From NCBI RefSeq assembly GCF_000169175.1, contig NZ_AAWS01000015.1, positions 1-64,000 of the forward strand: DNA of 64,000 bases. Reading direction: 5' to 3'. A program made the position numbers and the translations under genes. Position 1 is the stretch's first letter, and the number at the start of each line of letters is the position of its first letter. Origin of the DNA: Microscilla marina ATCC 23134. GTDB lineage: Bacteria > Bacteroidota > Bacteroidia > Cytophagales > Microscillaceae. Under the pieces are notes generated by a model. That model searched no databases. It worked only from the letters and a program-made list of their open reading frames with translations, and was not told the DNA's origin. Positions 8,442 through 18,121 of the stretch are shown in pieces.

Positions 8442-9239
8442 CTAATCCAGCAAATCGGGTTGCTCTTTGGTAATGCGTTGCCAAAGTGGTTGGAACTGAA
8501 ACCAGCCCGCCAGAGGTGAACCAAGCTCTGCTTGAGTTTTGCTTGCCACCTCATGCGAAATCATCACGGGTTTGCCCACCGACTCGGCTAAGAGTTGTGC
8601 CTGACAACTGCGTTCCATCGTGATAAACCACCAGGCGGCAGCTTCTACAGTATTGCCTACTGTAAGCAAGCCGTGATTTTGCAAAATAACCGCCTTGTAT
8701 TGCCCCAATGCTTGGGCAATCCGAGTGCCTTCTTCTAGTTCATTTACTACCCCGTTATAATCGTCAAACAACTCATGGTCTTGGTAAAAAGCACAGGCAT
8801 CTTGGGTAATAGGAGAAAGTTTACGCCCTAAAGTAGACCAGGCTTTGCCATACATAGAGTGGGTATGGGCAGCAGCTATTACTTTGGGACGTGCTTTATG
8901 TATACAAGAGTGAATAGCAAAAGCGGCGCGATTGATCATAGGATGTTTGCCTTCTACTACTTCTCCTTTGTCATTACATAATACCAGGTCAGAGACCTTG
9001 ATTAAACTAAAATCTAACCCAAAAGGGTTTACCCAAAAATGATTGGTATATTCTGGGTCACGAGCAGTGATATGTCCAGCAACTCCCTCGTCGAAACCAA
9101 ATTTAGCGAACAATCTAAAGGCTGCGGCTAATTGCCTCTTTAGATAATTCCTTTGTTTTTGGGGAGTATCATACTGAGGTGGTCGTGGCACATTGTCAGT
9201 TATTTTACTTTGGTCTTTAGTAAGTGCTTTGTTAGTCAT
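8442..9239 (-). CDS. Class II aldolase/adducin family protein
   Basis: A 265-residue protein of the class II aldolase/adducin fold. Residues ~30-250 hold the domain: GFDEGVAGHITARDP (substrate-phosphate loop region), WVNPFGLDFSLI, the zinc-site motif AAAHTHSMYGKAW, and LQNHGLLTVGNTVEAA, which gives the third zinc His. Members include fuculose-phosphate aldolase, ribulose-5-phosphate epimerase and many adducin-like proteins of unknown substrate. This sequence resembles the adducin-like branch with an N-terminal 30-residue extension; the substrate cannot be named. It is a single gene with its own terminator and no sugar catabolic genes nearby. Confidence 0.85.
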   Translation of the reverse strand: MTNKALTKDQSKITDNVPRPPQYDTPQKQRNYLKRQLAAAFRLFAKFGFDEGVAGHITARDPEYTNHFWVNPFGLDFSLIKVSDLVLCNDKGEVVEGKHPMINRAAFAIHSCIHKARPKVIAAAHTHSMYGKAWSTLGRKLSPITQDACAFYQDHELFDDYNGVVNELEEGTRIAQALGQYKAVILQNHGLLTVGNTVEAAAWWFITMERSCQAQLLAESVGKPVMISHEVASKTQAELGSPLAGWFQFQPLWQRITKEQPDLLD

Positions 9240-9392
9240 TTTTTTTTATGTTTTATTAGGCAAATAAGCATTATTTACTCTCATAAAAATAAAGAAAAGC
9301 AAGAAATTGAGGAAAGGTTTGAGGGTTTAATTGACAGTGTTTGGCAATAGAGTGGCAAAATGGGGACAGCTTGTAGAAGTATTAATAAAATG

Positions 9393-9424
9393 TAAAAAAG
9401 AGGTGTTCAACACACCTCCTTTTA
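9393..9424 (-). terminator. Terminator after fabF
   Basis: GAGGTGT (9400-9406) and ACACCTC (9412-9418) form a perfect 7-bp stem; on the minus strand a run of six T follows. It is 16 bp beyond the fabF stop. Confidence 0.85.
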
Positions 9425-9439
9425 TATAATGATTATTTT

Positions 9440-10714
9440 CTATTGTTCAAATTTCTTGAATACACCAATAGCATTGTGACCCCCAAAACCAAATGTATTG
9501 CTCATAGCAATGTTTACATTCTTGGCTTTTGCTGTATTAGGCGTCAGCTGAAGGCGAGCATCTATGTTTTCGTCTCGGTTATCCAGGTTAACTGTAGGAG
9601 GAATCATGTTATTTTTTATACTCAATATACTTGCCACTGCTTCAATAGCTCCAGCTGCTCCCAACAAGTGACCCGTCATAGATTTGGTAGCACTTACATC
9701 CAGGTTATTCAGGTGGTCAGTAAACAATTCTGAGATAGCTTTCATCTCACCTACATCGCCCACTGGAGTAGACGTTGCGTGTGCATTGATATAATCTATG
9801 TCTGCCAAACCAATGTCAGCATCTGCCATGGCACGTTGCATGGCCAATTGAGCACCCAAACCTTCAGGGTGAGTCGCTGTGATGTGGTAAGCATCAGCTG
9901 CGGTTCCTCCTCCAATTACTTCAGCATAAATGGGGGCGTTTCGCGCGAGCGCATGCTCCAAATCTTCTAAAATAAGTGCGCCAGCACCTTCACCCAACAC
10001 AAAGCCATCACGGTTGGCGTCAAATGGGCGTGAAGCTGATGTGGGATTTTCGTTGTTGCTAGACAAAGCTTTCATTGCACTAAACCCCCCTACCCCAGTA
10101 GCATTTACAGATGCTTCGGAACCGCCCGTTACAATGATTTTGGCTTGCCCTAAACGGATAAAATTAAAAGCATCTATTAAAGCGTTAGTGCTCGATGCAC
10201 ACGCTGACACAGTGCAGTAGTTTACACCACGAAAGCCATACTTGATAGAAATCATACCTGCGGCAATATCAGCAATCATTTTAGGTACTAAAAACGGGTT
10301 GAACTTAGGCTGACGATCACGGTCAGCAAAGCCTATGATTTCTTCTTGAAGTGTATTCAAACCACCAATACCTGATGCCCAAATCACACCTACTTCATTG
10401 GTGTCTATTGTATCAAGGTTTAGTTGGGCGTTTTTGATAGCTTCTTCTACCGACACCATTGCAAACTGGGTAAACAAGTCCATCTTGCGGGCTTCTTTAC
10501 GGTCAAAGTGATCATTAGGCTCAAATCCCTTTACTTCACAGGCAAATTGGGTTTTGAAATTAGAAGGGTCAAAGCGAGTGATTTTGTCTGCACCGCTTTT
10601 TCCACTCATCAACCCTTGCCAATAGTCTTCTATATTGTTACCAATTGGAGTGAGGGCACCCATACCAGTGACTACCACTCTTCTTAATTGTATTGTTTTG
10701 CTAAATGTATTCAT
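9440..10714 (-). CDS. fabF: Beta-ketoacyl-ACP synthase II
   Basis: About 424 residues, the full thiolase-fold condensing enzyme that extends acyl-ACP with malonyl-ACP. The N-terminus RRVVVTGMGALTPIG is typical. The active-site Cys lies in TVSACASS (about residue 172); the two catalytic His are in NAHATSTPVGD and SMTGHLLGAAGA; the C-terminal glycine-rich FGFGGHNA is present. I chose ATG at 10714 over an upstream TTG two codons earlier. No acpP or fab genes adjoin, so this may be an extra FabF rather than the main housekeeping copy. A TetR regulator follows upstream in the same direction. Confidence 0.93.
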   Translation of the reverse strand: MNTFSKTIQLRRVVVTGMGALTPIGNNIEDYWQGLMSGKSGADKITRFDPSNFKTQFACEVKGFEPNDHFDRKEARKMDLFTQFAMVSVEEAIKNAQLNLDTIDTNEVGVIWASGIGGLNTLQEEIIGFADRDRQPKFNPFLVPKMIADIAAGMISIKYGFRGVNYCTVSACASSTNALIDAFNFIRLGQAKIIVTGGSEASVNATGVGGFSAMKALSSNNENPTSASRPFDANRDGFVLGEGAGALILEDLEHALARNAPIYAEVIGGGTAADAYHITATHPEGLGAQLAMQRAMADADIGLADIDYINAHATSTPVGDVGEMKAISELFTDHLNNLDVSATKSMTGHLLGAAGAIEAVASILSIKNNMIPPTVNLDNRDENIDARLQLTPNTAKAKNVNIAMSNTFGFGGHNAIGVFKKFEQ

Positions 10715-10760
10715 AACCAATTATTTGTAAACAACCGAAAGGGATGTTTTGTACTGCAAA

Positions 10761-11360
10761 TTAATGATTTATGTCTAATGTATCTATTAAATGTTCTATA
10801 TGAACCAAAGCATTTAAAATATACTTGGGGTCTTTGTGGGTTTTTGCCAGCATAATACTCCCTTCTATCAAAGAAATACTTAATCCCGCAAAATGAAATG
10901 CATCAGTCTCAGGTTTAAACTCTTTTTGCCGAATACCCAGCACGATAATATCTGTTAGCTTTGTTTCCCATTTTTTAAATGATAAAGCTACCTGTTGGTT
11001 GAGCATCGGGTGAGTGTCGTCAGAGTCTATAGCCACATTGAGCATAGGGCACCCCCCATAATCGAGCACTGTTTGATAATTTTGACGATGAAACTCGCAA
11101 AAAGTCATCAGTTTTGCCCGCGCTGATGTTTGCTCGGCAACCATTGCCCATAAATCGGCAAAGAGCAAGTTTACATTATAAGAAAACACTGCCAGGGCAA
11201 TTTCATCCTTATTATGAAAATTATTGCCATAAATGCTCCCCTTGCTCATCCCAGTTACTTTAATAATATCTTGGATAGAGGTACCTGCATAACCTTTTTG
11301 GTTAAACAAGCGTGCTGACTTTTCTATGATAGTTCTTTTGGTCTTTTCTGATTTTTTCAT
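10761..11360 (-). CDS. TetR/AcrR family transcriptional regulator
   Basis: A 199-residue regulator. Residues 8-55 form the TetR helix-turn-helix: TIIEKSARLFNQKGYAGTSIQDII followed by GMSKGSIYGNNFHNKDEIA; the recognition helix normally ends YYHFxSKE, here altered to YGNNFHNKDE. The rest resembles the C-terminal ligand domain of AcrR-like proteins (CPMLNVAIDSDDTHPML). It ends 46 bp before the fabF start on the same strand, so it may control or be co-transcribed with fabF. A palindrome just upstream at 11404-11413 could be its own operator. Confidence 0.88.
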   Translation of the reverse strand: MKKSEKTKRTIIEKSARLFNQKGYAGTSIQDIIKVTGMSKGSIYGNNFHNKDEIALAVFSYNVNLLFADLWAMVAEQTSARAKLMTFCEFHRQNYQTVLDYGGCPMLNVAIDSDDTHPMLNQQVALSFKKWETKLTDIIVLGIRQKEFKPETDAFHFAGLSISLIEGSIMLAKTHKDPKYILNALVHIEHLIDTLDINH

Positions 11361-12210
11361 AAACCTTATTGCCGATAAGATGAAAAAACGAATACAAAAA
11401 TATACCGATTGGTTTAAAAATGAAAAAAACTTGAGTAATAGTGTGAGAAAATTTAGTGAATGTGGTTAAGTAACTGACTGATGGTTAGTTGATGTTCTGA
11501 TAGTTAGTTTTTGCTACTTAGTGTGAAACGTGTAATAAATGAGCCTGTTTGTGTAAAAAAAAGGCTTACATCTCAATCCCATTTTCTTGCTTAAATGCTA
11601 TGTTTGCGGCCTTTTTTTAACTGTTGTACTATGAAACTATTTTGCATTTTACCTTGATTGAGTTTGCTGCTGTCTCACTATTTATGTTTAAGCATAAATA
11701 CCTACTAGCGTAGGTTTTTAGTAAAAATAGCCTTACAAGTCAAAATTGATGAGTAAGAAATTTTTGTCGGTTAATTACGTTTTTTAGGGGTGATACAAAG
11801 GGTGTTTATAGGAGCAAACGTGGCTAAAGTACAATGAAAATACCCTGTTTATGTCACACATATAAACTATTTGTACATTTTCTGCGTTGTTCCTATGAAC
11901 TGTTTTGATTTCCTGGATTTATTTCAGATTATTTTTTAAAGGGAAGTCTTATGAGGTATTATTAACTTATTTGAGCCAAGTGGCTATTGTAAAGGAAGCT
12001 GCTGGTGATTTGAAAAGAGAATTAAATTACCATAAATGTACTTTTACAAGAATACATTACCTCTGTGACTTTACTTTGTAAATATGAAATCTAGCAAATT
12101 GTTCAGAAGGTGTAATGTAGGTAAATAAACCGTTTTTACTTACAAATAACCTTACATGACTTGGCAGTTCACTGTAAATCAACTCTCAATCGTATTTAAC
12201 CATCTAAAAA
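11361..12210. other. Long AT-rich intergenic region upstream of the NRPS gene
   Basis: About 850 bp with frequent stops in all frames and no recognisable RNA gene. Apart from the tetR operator candidate I see only direct short repeats of the GTTAGTT type at about 11478-11512. Its length before a large biosynthetic gene suggests regulatory DNA or remains of deleted genes. Confidence 0.5.
11395..11416 (-). promoter_or_regulatory. Candidate promoter box and operator of the tetR gene
   Basis: On the minus strand TATTTTTG (11402-11395) matches TAnnTTTG, 35 bp before the ATG. Overlapping its upstream edge is ACCGATTGGT (11404-11413), an ACC-N4-GGT palindrome flanked by A/T, a layout common for autoregulating TetR proteins. 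Both are short, so the call is tentative. Confidence 0.35.
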
Positions 12211-15200
12211 ATGACAACCAAAACAACGTTGCACCTTTCACAAGAAGATGTTTACTATGACCACATTTTAAGCCCAAACAATGCCTATTATAGTATAGGT
12301 GGCTATGTACTTTTGCATGACACTCCTGACATTAACCATTTCAAACAAGTATTAAAAACTCTTCCCGAAGTATTTGATGTTTTCCGCATCCAGTTTGACT
12401 TTAGCCAAGACAAGCCTCTTGCAGGCTTCAAAGAACAAGTCGTTTTCAATGTAATAGAAAAAGACTTTAGTGATAGTAAAGAGAAAGCTATCCAATGGAT
12501 GCAGGCGCGTTTTCAAACAGTATTGGATATCAATGGCTCACAGTTGTATGAGTGTTTTTTGATAAAAATAAGTGCTACTGAGTACTACTGGTTTTTTCGT
12601 TGCCACCACATCTTAATCGATTTACTAGGTTATGCCATCATTGTAAACTATGTATTGAATCAATACCAGGCTTTACAAAGCAAAAAAGAGCTTGACACTA
12701 CAATAGCCTATCCTGCTTATCAGAATCACATGGTGGATTCTTGGGAGTACATCAACTCTGAAGATTATTTAAAAGATAAAGAGTACTGGGAACAAAAGTT
12801 TAAGGTGGCTCCTGAATTGCTGTTGAAAAAACACAAAAAAAGCAATGAAAAAGGAAGTGAAAGTTTTACGGTGGAATTGTCTGAGGAGCAGAGACAACAG
12901 TTAGCAAAAACTGCTCAGCAAGCAAATACCAGTGTGAATCAACTTACCTTGGCAGCTTTGTCCATCTATTTTGCCCAAATTCAAACTTTAGACGAAGTAG
13001 TACTAGGGATGCCTATCCATGGCAGGTGGAACAGAGAACAAAAAAATACAGTAGGGATGTTTTCTAAATATGTATTGTTCCAGAGCTCGTTCCAGCCTGA
13101 ACAGCTTTTGCAGGATTTTCTTAAGCAATGTAAGTCGACCCGTCGAAGGGATTATCCTCATCAAAAATACCCTATTATGCACCTTAACCGTCATTTTAAT
13201 TTGTTGTTGCAAGAGCAACAGGTGCCCGTAGACGTAATTGTAAATTATGCACCTTTTAAAATGCCTGAGGGCAATCCTTATAAAATACGCATTGTGACCA
13301 GTCACGATGATCATACCCCCTTGCAATGGTTTTGGTTTGACTATGGTGACAAACAACCATTGGTACTACATATAGATTTTCAAAAAGCCTATTTTACTAA
13401 AGAGGAAATAGACCTGTTTTCCAAACGCATTCTCTTTATTTTAGAGCAGTTTCAGCATAGCCTCGACCAGCCCATAGGCTCCATTGAGGTAGTGCCGCCC
13501 GAAGAAAAACAGCAGTTATTGGCTGCCCCACAGCGTATAGAGCCTCAATACAATAATGAAACCGTTGTAAGCTTGTTTGAAACGCAAGTTGATCAAACCC
13601 CAGAGGCAGTGGCAGCCATATTAGGCGACGATTGTTTGACTTATCAGGCGTTAAATGAAAAGTCTAATCAAATGGCACACTACCTGATAGAAAATGGGGT
13701 AAGGCAAGGGGATTATGTGGGGTTATACATGCATACTTCTTTTGAGTCATTAATTGGGTTGTGGGGAATCTTAAAAGCAGGAGCTGGCTACGTGTTCATC
13801 GATCCTGATTATCCACAAGAACGAGTACATTATATGCTGGCTGATGCTTCTGTAAAGCTACTGATTACCAACCTCTCTGGTGACCTTATCGAACACCTTG
13901 CCGGGGTAAGTGTGGTAAGAACAGACAAAGCTTTGACTGTAATTAGTCAACAACCTGTTTCACAAGTAACCGTTGAGCCTTCATCTACAGATTCGGCTTA
14001 TGCCATTTATACTTCAGGTTCTACCGGAAAACCTAAAGGAATAGCGATTAGTCACGCATCGTTGCTTGACTATGTGCTTACCTTCCGGCAAATGTTTGGT
14101 ATTACCTGGCAAGATCGGGTAATTCAGCAATCTTCGTGGGCATTTGATATTTTGGTAGAAGAAATTTATCCTGCTTTAACCAGTGGTGCTACTTTATTAA
14201 TGGTAAAGGAAGGAAGCAAAGATGTATTGACAATTAAAGATTACATTGAAAACCACCAAGCTACCCTATTAACTACTACTCCTACCATAGTAGGGTGGCT
14301 AAATGAAGAGCTTTCATCTACCCAACAGCTTCGTTGGTTGATTAGCGGGGGAGAGTTACTAAAGCCTGAGCAGATTGATCACTTATTTGGTAAAGTAAAT
14401 ATTGCCAATGGTTATGGACCTTCTGAAACTACCGTGGCGGCTACTTTCAACATCATTACCAATCAAACTCAAGCTTCTTTGATAGGCAAACCAGTAGCTA
14501 ATAAGCCCATCTATATTGTAAACGAAAAAAATCAGTTGCAACCAGTGGGTGTGGTTGGTGAGATTTGCATTGGAGGAACCGGTTTGGCGCAAAAATATTT
14601 AAATCGCCCCAAACTAACCCGTGAAAATTTTCCGGAAAATCCTTTTGCCGAGGGGGAAAGAATATATAAAACCGGAGATTTGGGCAGATGGTTGCCTAAT
14701 GGGAACATTGAGTTTTTGGGAAGAAAAGACGAACAAGTCAAAATAAGGGGCTACCGTATAGAGTTGAGCGAGATAGAAAATGTGCTGCGTCAATCAGGGT
14801 TGATCAAAGACGGTGTATTACTGGTGAAAAAACATAAGAACAATAAGCAATTGGTAGCTTATGTGGTGCCCCAACAAGAACAATTTGAACAAGAGGAGTT
14901 GCTTGCTTATGCAAAAGAATGGCTACCTCATTACATGATTCCTTCGTTGGTGGTGCCTATGGGCGAATTACCAATGAATACCCACGGTAAGTTAGATAAA
15001 AAAGCATTACCCAAGGCCGACTTCCGTTCAAGTGACCGTCAAGCTTATGTAGCACCTACTACTTCTATCGAGCAAAACATTGCGGCTATTTGGCACGAGC
15101 TACTTGGTGTAGAGAAAATAGGCGTACACGACAACTTCTTTGAGCTGGGAGGGCAGTCTATTTTAGCCGTTCGGTTGATTGCCAAGATCAATGCTTCTTA

Positions 15201-16116
15201 CTATACCCAGTTGCCTGTTTCTGTTATATTCAAGGCGGCTACTGTTGCACTACAGGCGGCTATGGTGAGCCAAAGAACATCGCTTGAAATTGCCCTTAAG
15301 ATGAATGACCAACAAAAAGGTATCCCTATTTTTTGTGTACCAGGCGCAGGAGGCAACCCGTTGAGTTTCTTTGAAATGGCTAAGTCACTTGACCAAGATC
15401 ACCCTGTATATGTGTTGCAAAACCCAGCTTTCGATGGAGTGACAGAGCCTTTATCTTTTGAAAAAATGGCAGAAGTATATGTTCAAGCTATTCAAAAATT
15501 GACTCAAGGTCCTTATATTTTAGCAGGATACTCAGCAGGAGGGCGTGTAGCCTATGAAATGGCAAGGCAATTGCAATTAAAAAATAATCCACCCCAAAAA
15601 CTCATTGTTTTAGATGTCATAGCACCTATAAATAGTTTTCGTGAGTTGATAGGGGAGTATGCTACCCCAGAAATGTACCTGGCGTTGAGCACTACCATTT
15701 ATGCCCGCTATTTTGGGCATCAGTTAGAGGTAAGTCCACAAGCACTTAGCAGAAAAAGCAAGGCTACTCAACTAGAGTACATACACCAACAACTAACAGA
15801 CGATGGCATAGAAGTAAGTATGTCAGAGTTGAAACGTTTTTTAAAGGTGTGTATCAACGATGTCTCATCGTCTTATTCGACGCAAGATTTACTCAACATC
15901 CCTATCCTGCTTATATGCCCTGAAGAGAATAAAATAAGCGGCTATCTGGACAAATTTTTTAGAGTAAATGTAGGTGACTGGAACGAATTTACAACAGCAG
16001 GCTTCGAACTATTGAATGTATCGGGCAATCACTTTACTATGTTGGGGCAACCCCATGTTCAATTGTTGTCCCAGCGAATTAAAGAAGCTATTCAGGAGCA
16101 AATAACTATTAAATAA
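12211..16116 (+). CDS. Single-module nonribosomal peptide synthetase (C-A-T-TE)
   Basis: A 1301-residue NRPS. Condensation domain ~8-430 with active-site HHILID at 132-137, where the usual HHxxxDG Gly is Leu. Adenylation domain ~455-945: YAIYTSGSTGKPKG, YGPSETT, YKTGDLGRW, KIRGYRIELSEIE and the C-terminal HGKLDKKALP with the catalytic Lys. Thiolation domain ~965-1035, FFELGGQSI with the phosphopantetheine Ser983. Thioesterase ~1050-1300, GYSAGG with Ser1108 and a terminal His1274 (GNHFTML). The layout equals EntF: it should join an acyl or aminoacyl donor to one amino acid and release the product. No other module is nearby, so the donor comes from elsewhere. The needed phosphopantetheinyl transferase is at 16575. 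Product unknown. Confidence 0.93.
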   Translation: MTTKTTLHLSQEDVYYDHILSPNNAYYSIGGYVLLHDTPDINHFKQVLKTLPEVFDVFRIQFDFSQDKPLAGFKEQVVFNVIEKDFSDSKEKAIQWMQARFQTVLDINGSQLYECFLIKISATEYYWFFRCHHILIDLLGYAIIVNYVLNQYQALQSKKELDTTIAYPAYQNHMVDSWEYINSEDYLKDKEYWEQKFKVAPELLLKKHKKSNEKGSESFTVELSEEQRQQLAKTAQQANTSVNQLTLAALSIYFAQIQTLDEVVLGMPIHGRWNREQKNTVGMFSKYVLFQSSFQPEQLLQDFLKQCKSTRRRDYPHQKYPIMHLNRHFNLLLQEQQVPVDVIVNYAPFKMPEGNPYKIRIVTSHDDHTPLQWFWFDYGDKQPLVLHIDFQKAYFTKEEIDLFSKRILFILEQFQHSLDQPIGSIEVVPPEEKQQLLAAPQRIEPQYNNETVVSLFETQVDQTPEAVAAILGDDCLTYQALNEKSNQMAHYLIENGVRQGDYVGLYMHTSFESLIGLWGILKAGAGYVFIDPDYPQERVHYMLADASVKLLITNLSGDLIEHLAGVSVVRTDKALTVISQQPVSQVTVEPSSTDSAYAIYTSGSTGKPKGIAISHASLLDYVLTFRQMFGITWQDRVIQQSSWAFDILVEEIYPALTSGATLLMVKEGSKDVLTIKDYIENHQATLLTTTPTIVGWLNEELSSTQQLRWLISGGELLKPEQIDHLFGKVNIANGYGPSETTVAATFNIITNQTQASLIGKPVANKPIYIVNEKNQLQPVGVVGEICIGGTGLAQKYLNRPKLTRENFPENPFAEGERIYKTGDLGRWLPNGNIEFLGRKDEQVKIRGYRIELSEIENVLRQSGLIKDGVLLVKKHKNNKQLVAYVVPQQEQFEQEELLAYAKEWLPHYMIPSLVVPMGELPMNTHGKLDKKALPKADFRSSDRQAYVAPTTSIEQNIAAIWHELLGVEKIGVHDNFFELGGQSILAVRLIAKINASYYTQLPVSVIFKAATVALQAAMVSQRTSLEIALKMNDQQKGIPIFCVPGAGGNPLSFFEMAKSLDQDHPVYVLQNPAFDGVTEPLSFEKMAEVYVQAIQKLTQGPYILAGYSAGGRVAYEMARQLQLKNNPPQKLIVLDVIAPINSFRELIGEYATPEMYLALSTTIYARYFGHQLEVSPQALSRKSKATQLEYIHQQLTDDGIEVSMSELKRFLKVCINDVSSSYSTQDLLNIPILLICPEENKISGYLDKFFRVNVGDWNEFTTAGFELLNVSGNHFTMLGQPHVQLLSQRIKEAIQEQITIK

Positions 16117-16171
16117 TCAATCAATATTTTTTTTAATTAGCTTGTAATACAAGTGAAATCAACTCTCTATT

Positions 16172-16531
16172 ATGAATATTATCAATAATAACGGTTTCAA
16201 GGGGCTTTTTACGTCCAAGAGTCACAAAAAAGGAGAAGTAGTTATGGTTTTAACAGGCGACATACTACCTTACCCTACACGTACTTCTATTCAAATAGGT
16301 GAATCGAAGCACATAGAAGACAAACTAGGGCAATATGTCAACCACGATTGCCAACCCTCGGTAGAGGTAAAAGGCAACCATTTGGTGGCACTACGAGACC
16401 TTAACGAGACAGAAGAAGTCACCTTTAACTACAATGTGTCAGAAACTGACATGAGTAGTCCGTTTACCTGCCACTGTTGTGGTAAGTTGATCAACGGTTA
16501 TGCAAAGGCGTCTCAAAGTATTACTGTATAA
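16172..16531 (+). CDS. Minimal SET-domain protein (putative lysine methyltransferase)
   Basis: A 119-residue protein that is almost only a SET domain: N-terminal NGFKGLFTSKSHKKGEVV, the YVNHDCQPSVEV segment equivalent to the NHxCxPN pseudoknot motif, EEVTFNYN equivalent to the ELTYDY motif, and a C-terminal CHCCGKLINGY post-SET-like Cys cluster. SET enzymes methylate protein lysines with S-adenosylmethionine; in bacteria their targets are mostly unknown. It starts 55 bp after the NRPS stop on the same strand and is probably co-transcribed. It may modify the NRPS product or a carrier protein, but that is inference. Confidence 0.8.
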   Translation: MNIINNNGFKGLFTSKSHKKGEVVMVLTGDILPYPTRTSIQIGESKHIEDKLGQYVNHDCQPSVEVKGNHLVALRDLNETEEVTFNYNVSETDMSSPFTCHCCGKLINGYAKASQSITV

Positions 16532-16574
16532 TGTCTAAAATTGATTTGGGAAGTCAAGGAATAGATTAGGTTTC

Positions 16575-17225
16575 TCAAATCATTTTTTTTAAAACCACCT
16601 CCCTGGCTGGTTCAATAGTACACAAACAAGCTTTGTACGCTGTACCCAAGTGTAACTCTTGCAAAAACCAACATGTTTTTGAGGCATCAGTCAGCCTTAC
16701 TGGGTTTTGCAACGTGTCTATAGTGTCTAGTGACAAATACATTCCCCTACCATCTGCTTTCATAACACTTTCTTTTTTGGTCCATATTTCAAAAAAAGTG
16801 TGGAGCGTATCATCTTCCTTTATTTTCTGCCATTCCGGTTTCGTAAAATAACTTTCAAAATCATTCATTGTAATTGATCTCTGGTGTTCTACATCCAGCC
16901 CCAGTTTACCATCAAGCGTGGCTCCGCAGGCGACCAGTTCATGCGAGTGCGATATATTAAAATAAAAAGGTTTGCCAGGGAGCACAGGTTTGCCATAAGT
17001 AGTCTTGGTGAGCTGAGAGAGCCTTTCGGGAGGAATGCCGAAAAAAATCAATTGTTGCTGAAGCAGATATTTTCCTAGTGCATGCACATACCTGTCTTTG
17101 TCAAACACATAGCGCATAATACCTTCATGCAAGTTTTTTGGCAGCTGTTGTAATAAATCTTCGAGCGAAAAATGAGCTTTTACCTGTGGAACATAAGCGT
17201 AGTGTATGTGTATGTAAGGTTTCAT
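16575..17225 (-). CDS. 4'-phosphopantetheinyl transferase, Sfp type
   Basis: A 216-residue Sfp/HetI-type enzyme that moves the phosphopantetheine arm from CoA to the Ser of carrier domains. Key motifs: PYFNISHS-like FYFNISHSHELVACG, the magnesium-binding GLDVEHQR, and EIWTKKESVMKADGRGM equivalent to the W(T/A)xKEAxxKxxG motif. It is convergent with the NRPS and SET genes, ending 44 bp away, and most likely activates Ser983 of the NRPS. It could also serve other carrier proteins in the cell. Confidence 0.92.
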   Translation of the reverse strand: MKPYIHIHYAYVPQVKAHFSLEDLLQQLPKNLHEGIMRYVFDKDRYVHALGKYLLQQQLIFFGIPPERLSQLTKTTYGKPVLPGKPFYFNISHSHELVACGATLDGKLGLDVEHQRSITMNDFESYFTKPEWQKIKEDDTLHTFFEIWTKKESVMKADGRGMYLSLDTIDTLQNPVRLTDASKTCWFLQELHLGTAYKACLCTIEPAREVVLKKMI

Positions 17226-18121
17226 AACAAGGGTAAATCTAGTAAAACTTAGGAACGATAATAAGAAGGTTTCCGACTAAAAATCTATCAACGGGTTACC
17301 AAATACGGGATTTTACTGTTAACATTGCGGATTAATTGTATAAATAACCAAAAAGCTTGGTGAGATGCAATTAGAATATTCTACCCTACTATTTTTTAGG
17401 TTAGTAAGAAATAAAGGAAATAAGATTTTTGTTTTGACCAAAACTCCAAAAATGCTATTTACCTATGAGACATAACTTCATTGCACAAGTAACAGAAATC
17501 CCCATTGTAAACAGCCTGGTATTCTAGTACTCTAGCTTCTAATTGGGTAAAGTAGGAATTTTGATAAAGCTTGTTCTTTGGCGATCTTCAAAAAGCGAAA
17601 GGTAATGGTTCCTTGCGGGATAAATTCGAAGCATGTAAGAAAACAAAATTCATCACAATTTATTGAGAGATTAAGGCACTGGCAGATAAAAAATATAAGT
17701 GAGTTTATGCAGTTTAATTGAGGAGCAATTAGTAAATAAAGTACGTGTTTTTGAGTAGAGGCTTGGCAAATTTTGCGAGCATAGCTATGGTCAAAACCAA
17801 TAACTATTTATAAATTCCCCGAGTGCAAGCCTAGGGGCTCTGCCAACGGCTACACTTTCAACACCTCGTCATTTCATTGCAGATTCAAACTATTATTGAT
17901 TCTATAAAAAAATGATTCATTTTGCATCCCAATTACTCTCTTCGACGACTACATGCCAAGCACTTGTTTAATAATAGTTCAAGAGCTTACACATAATATT
18001 TAACCAAAAATGGGAGTATTTGTGCTTTACTCCAAAAAAATATGAAATCAAACCCAGAGCAAAAAACTGGGTAGAGTACAATTAGAAGTTAAGAGAAACA
18101 ATATTATAAAGATAGATAATT
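17226..18121. other. Intergenic region, nothing recognised
   Basis: About 900 bp. No frame of useful length, no clear hairpin terminator, no tRNA-like arms. It contains an A/T-rich stretch before the FAD oxidoreductase gene. It may hold decayed genes that I cannot recognise. Confidence 0.5.
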
